Below are positions 62,986 through 64,000 of a stretch of 64,000 nucleotides of DNA, in pieces. Source of the DNA: Bradyrhizobium sp. NP1 (GTDB taxonomy: Bacteria; Pseudomonadota; Alphaproteobacteria; Rhizobiales; Xanthobacteraceae). Every line of letters begins with the position of its first letter. Within the stretch, counting starts at the first letter, position 1. The stretch lies in NCBI RefSeq assembly GCF_030378205.1, contig NZ_CP127385.1, forward strand, positions 7,046,001-7,110,000. Reading direction: 5' to 3'. Both the position numbers and the translations under genes were made by a program. The notes under the pieces are model-generated. The model made no database searches and was not told where the DNA came from. It worked only from the letters and a program-made list of their open reading frames with translations.

Positions 62986-64000
62986 CTACAGCCCCAGCAC
63001 CGCCTTGGTGATGATGTTGCGCTGGATCTCGTTCGATCCGCCGTAGATCGAGACCTTGCGGTTGTTGAAGTAGCTCGGCGCGATCTGCGCGGTCCAGTCC
63101 ATCGCCTCGTTGGAGCCGTCGTCGCCATGCTCGTCATAGGGCGCGGCGAACGGGCCGATCACCTCCATCAGAAGCTCGGTGGTGGTCTGCTGGATTTCCG
63201 AGCCCTTGAGCTTGAGCACCGAGGAAGCCGGATTGGGCTTGCCCTTGCCGTGCTTGCCCTCGTCGGCGACGACGCGAAGCTGCGTCAGTTCCAGCGCCTT
63301 CAGCTCGATCTCGCAGGCCGCCAGCTTCTCGCGGAAGGCGGGGTCCTCGATCACGGGCCGGCCGCCGGACTCGACCTTCGAGGCGAGCTCCTTGATGCGG
63401 CGGATGCGCTCCTTGGAGACGCCGACCCGCGCAATGCCGGTGCGCTCGTTGCCGAGCAGGAATTTGGCGTAATCCCAGCCCTTGTTCTCCTCGCCGATCA
63501 AATTCTCGACCGGCACCTCGACGTCGTCGAAGAACACTTCATTGACCTCGACGCCGCCGTCGATGGTCTGGATCGGGCGCACCGTGACGCCCTTCGACTT
63601 CATGCTGAACACGATGAACGAGATGCCCATCTGCTTCTTCGCGCCGGGATCGGTGCGGCACAGGCAGAAGATCATGTCGGCGTGCTGGGCGAGCGTGGTC
63701 CAGGTCTTCTGGCCGTTGACGATGTATTTGTCGCCCTTGCGCTCGGCCTTGGTCTTCAGCGACGCGAGGTCCGACCCCGAGCCCGGCTCGGAAAAGCCCT
63801 GGCACCACCAGTCGTCGACGCTGGCGATGCGCGGCAAATAGTGCTTCTTCTGGGTCTCGTTGCCGAAGGTGTAGATGACCGGGCCGACCATGCTGACGCC
63901 GAAGGCGAGCGGCGCCGGCGCCGGGTGCATTTGCAGCTCCTCGTTGAAGATGTAGTGCTGCACCGAGCTCCAGCCGGTGCCGCCATATTCCTTCGGCCAG
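62986..64000 (-). CDS. Acyl-CoA dehydrogenase (5' end cut by window edge)
   Basis: The open frame runs from the right edge (WPKEYGGTGWSSVQHYIF...), so the true start is outside. The present ~337 residues include WCQGFSEPGSGSDLASLKTK, then YIVNGQKTWTTLAQHADMIF, FFDDVEVPVENLIGEENKGW, and the C-terminal FNNRKVSIYGGSNEIQRNII, with the conserved GGSNEIQRN end. It belongs with the downstream dehydrogenase and SDR as a probable lipid- or steroid-degradation group. Confidence 0.95.
   Translation of the reverse strand, partial: WPKEYGGTGWSSVQHYIFNEELQMHPAPAPLAFGVSMVGPVIYTFGNETQKKHYLPRIASVDDWWCQGFSEPGSGSDLASLKTKAERKGDKYIVNGQKTWTTLAQHADMIFCLCRTDPGAKKQMGISFIVFSMKSKGVTVRPIQTIDGGVEVNEVFFDDVEVPVENLIGEENKGWDYAKFLLGNERTGIARVGVSKERIRRIKELASKVESGGRPVIEDPAFREKLAACEIELKALELTQLRVVADEGKHGKGKPNPASSVLKLKGSEIQQTTTELLMEVIGPFAAPYDEHGDDGSNEAMDWTAQIAPSYFNNRKVSIYGGSNEIQRNIITKAVLGL

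Overview
The window reads as chromosomal DNA of a GC-rich alphaproteobacterium close to Bradyrhizobium (Nitrobacteraceae). Evidence: a linked urtABCDE and ure cluster, a CycM-type membrane cytochrome c, a MetF-MetH pair, an alphaproteobacterial tad pilus locus, and many intergenic palindromes of the kind found in these genomes. This placement is by recognition only; no search was run.

Region 1 (1-12614, minus strand): urtA-B-C-D-E, ureD-A-B, an HD alarmone-hydrolase-like gene, a secreted unknown, ureC, a small ABM-fold protein, ureE-F-G (ureG runs off the left edge). Most junctions are short or overlap, so this looks like one urea uptake and hydrolysis operon. A good sigma-54 element (12599-12614) precedes urtA, suggesting nitrogen (NtrC-type) control.

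Region 2 (12825-15391, plus): a cold-shock-like trio: DEAD-box RNA helicase, IF-1 paralogue and CspA-type protein. Both transcripts appear to have long leaders, and a perfect 13-bp hairpin terminator follows.

Region 3 (15406-28850): a Tad/Flp pilus locus. TadE/TadG-like pseudopilins, a polytopic membrane protein and a fatty acid hydroxylase lie on the minus strand. Flp pilin, CpaA, a 73-aa ORF that looks like the start of CpaB, CpaC, CpaD, CpaE, CpaF, TadB and TadC lie on the plus strand, and TadD on the minus strand. Three tad promoters carry near-consensus CtrA-like boxes. No full-length CpaB is present.

Region 4 (28897-32653): a small membrane protein, an M17 aminopeptidase and an NlpC/P60 hydrolase, followed by a complete IS481-family element inserted exactly at the hydrolase stop codon.

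Region 5 (32653-40350, minus): a Yej-type peptide/microcin C ABC importer with two tandem substrate-binding proteins. Region 6 (40731-49374): cycM, kdsB, pheA, a flavin-dependent oxidoreductase, metF and metH. Region 7 (49375-64000): accessory and metabolic genes (small membrane protein, two GSTs, a methyltransferase, a Gly-rich secreted DUF2158-like protein, penicillin acylase, TPR protein, glpK, SDR, two acyl-CoA dehydrogenases, the last cut by the right edge), separated by palindromic repeats. I see no rRNA, tRNA, CRISPR array or prophage. Nothing stands out as a wholly new system. The most unusual items are the alarmone-hydrolase/secreted-protein insertion in the urease operon, the tad locus lacking CpaB, and the IS481 stop-codon arrangement.
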